Below are positions 62,823-64,000 of a stretch of 64,000 nt of DNA, piece by piece (position 1 is the first letter of the stretch; every line of letters begins with the position of its first letter). Position numbers and translations under genes: made by a program. The notes below the pieces were generated by a model, which was not told the origin of the DNA, ran no database searches, and saw only the letters and a list, made by a program, of their open reading frames with translations. Location: assembly GCA_041394945.1 (NCBI GenBank), contig JAWKHH010000003.1, positions 1,426,001-1,490,000 of the forward strand, written 5' to 3'. This stretch comes from Bryobacteraceae bacterium (lineage in GTDB: Bacteria > Acidobacteriota > Terriglobia > Bryobacterales > Bryobacteraceae).

Positions 62823-64000
62823 GTGCTCGCCGTTCTCCTTCTCCTGGCCGCCCAGGCCGCGCCGGACTCGTTCGAGTCCCGCGTGCGCCCGCTGCTCGCG
62901 CGCCAATGCATCGGCTGCCACGGAGCGGAGAAGCAGTTCGGCGCGCTCCGGCTCGATTCGCGGGAGGCGATGCTCGCCGGCGGCAAACGCGGACCCGCGA
63001 TTGTCCCCGGAGACCCGTCGAACAGCCTGCTCCTGAAGGCCATGCGCCACGAGAACGGACTCGCCATGCCGATGTCGGCTCCCAGGCTCTCCGCCGCCGA
63101 GATCGCTCCCGTGGAACAGTGGCTCCGCGACGGAGCGCCCTGGCCGAAGGCCTCTGCCGTCCCGCGCGAGCCCGGCTGGTACGAGCGCGCCGCGCGCACT
63201 CATTGGGCCTTTCGGCCGGTGAGGCCGCCCCCGCCGGGCGCCGATATCGACGGATTCCTTCTCGCCCGGCTCAAGGCGAAAGGTCTCCAGCCCGCGCCGC
63301 CCGCCGATCGCCGCACCCTCATCCGCCGCGCGAGCCTGCTGTTCACCGGGCTTCCGCCAACCGCGAACGAGATCGACGCGTTCCTCCGCGACGCCTCCCC
63401 CCGCGCATGGGAACACGTCGTCGACCGGCTCCTCGCCTCACCCCACTTCGGCGAACAGTGGGCCCGCCACTGGATGGACGTGATGCGCTACGCCGAAACG
63501 CGCGGCTACGAATGGAACTACGTGATCGTCGGCGCCTGGCGCTACCGCGACTACCTGATTCGCGCCTTCAACAACGACGTCCCCTACGATCAGCTCGTTC
63601 GCGAACACATCGCCGGCGACCTGTTGGCCAGGCCCCGCGTGGACGAGCGGGCGCGGTTGAACGAGTCGATCATCGGAACCGCTTCGTTCCGCCTTGGCGA
63701 GGCCGGCCACGACGACTGCGTCCAGTTCCGGGAAATCTCGCTCGACGTCGTCGACAACCAGATCGACACCCTCGGCAAGGCGTTTCAGGGACTCACCGTC
63801 GCATGCGCCCGCTGTCACGATCACAAGCTCGACCCGATCCCCACCGCCGACTACTACTCCTGGTTCGGCATCCTCAACGGGTCGCGCGCTGTGACCCATA
63901 CGATCGACAAATTGGGTTCCTTTGGGTCCCAAAAGGCGTCTCTCGACAGGCAAAAACGGGCAATTCGGGACCAGTTGGCGCGAGTTTGGGGGTCCGAAAT
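62823..64000 (+). CDS. PSCyt1-DUF1549 cytochrome protein, N-terminal part (cut by window edge)
   Basis: An open frame of 392 codons starts at GTG 62823, the only possible start: the frame has a stop just upstream at 62787 and no later start before the signal peptide. The signal peptide is LAVLLLLAAQAAP. A PSCyt1 heme domain follows (RQCIGCHGAEKQFG, about 27-40; MPMSAPRLS as Met ligand). DUF1549 comes next (IDGFLLARLKAKGLQPAPPA; RRASLLFTGLPPTANEID; CARCHDHKLDPIPTADYY). DUF1553 and a DUF1501 partner should lie beyond the right edge. It is the full-length type of the truncated protein at 49880. Confidence 0.88.
   Translation, partial: MLAVLLLLAAQAAPDSFESRVRPLLARQCIGCHGAEKQFGALRLDSREAMLAGGKRGPAIVPGDPSNSLLLKAMRHENGLAMPMSAPRLSAAEIAPVEQWLRDGAPWPKASAVPREPGWYERAARTHWAFRPVRPPPPGADIDGFLLARLKAKGLQPAPPADRRTLIRRASLLFTGLPPTANEIDAFLRDASPRAWEHVVDRLLASPHFGEQWARHWMDVMRYAETRGYEWNYVIVGAWRYRDYLIRAFNNDVPYDQLVREHIAGDLLARPRVDERARLNESIIGTASFRLGEAGHDDCVQFREISLDVVDNQIDTLGKAFQGLTVACARCHDHKLDPIPTADYYSWFGILNGSRAVTHTIDKLGSFGSQKASLDRQKRAIRDQLARVWGSE

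Noticed and set aside
1..64000. tRNA or rRNA genes, CRISPR arrays, transposases and prophage genes
   Set aside because: None were recognised by eye; a tRNA scan would be needed to exclude a tRNA gene fully.

Overview
The window is a high-GC bacterial chromosome segment with long genes on both strands and no rRNA, tRNA, CRISPR array or insertion sequence that I could see. The gene content points to an acidobacterium of the Solibacter/Bryobacter kind. The signs are an Oar-like TonB receptor with a carboxypeptidase-regulatory N-terminus, several giant secreted beta-propeller proteins (SBBP, FG-GAP, BACON-like, and a Solibacter-type C-terminal domain), quinoprotein/cytochrome c pairs, and the DUF1501/1549/1552/1553/1592 'planctomycete-type' cytochrome families. 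This placement is inference from protein families; no marker gene was compared.

Layout. 1-3040 (minus): a Pil-Chp-like signalling operon with a TPR/zinc-ribbon/receiver protein, a lone receiver and the start of an acidic protein cut by the window edge. An M16 peptidase and a 51-residue protein are translationally coupled just upstream. 4546-6131 (plus): cysH (APS reductase) overlapping a PHP phosphoesterase. 6295-10994 (minus): ECF sigma factor, zinc-finger anti-sigma, an unrecognised protein and a TPR-CHAT protease, with an SBBP propeller divergent at 11575. This cluster is the best candidate here for an uncharacterised system. 13930-22199: PDZ membrane protein, a two-domain ThyX, DUF937-OmpA protein, Bax-inhibitor-1 family protein, M20 peptidase and a secreted propeller protein.

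22270-25492 (minus): a three-gene molybdopterin oxidoreductase operon (FeS subunit, catalytic subunit, TorD-like chaperone) without a membrane anchor gene, preceded by a sigma54-like element. It is followed by a decayed Uma2 gene, a LacI regulator and the TonB receptor. 30766-43525: periplasmic electron-transfer genes, including two paralogous cytochrome c + PQQ dehydrogenase pairs, a DUF1552 protein, a sorbosone dehydrogenase-like protein with a heptaheme cytochrome, and a DsbA-like oxidoreductase. A bifunctional FBP aldolase/phosphatase and a DUF47/PhoU-like gene lie among them.

43626-64000: a 1200-residue FG-GAP/BACON protein, a URO-D-like/DUF1501/DUF1549-1553 operon, NADP-isocitrate dehydrogenase, a CAP plus B-lectin secreted protein, an exported YqgE-like protein, a second giant propeller protein sharing a duplicated C-terminal module with the first, and two planctomycete-type cytochrome proteins, the last cut by the right edge. 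The overall picture is an aerobic or facultative heterotroph investing heavily in secreted, periplasmic and electron-transfer proteins.
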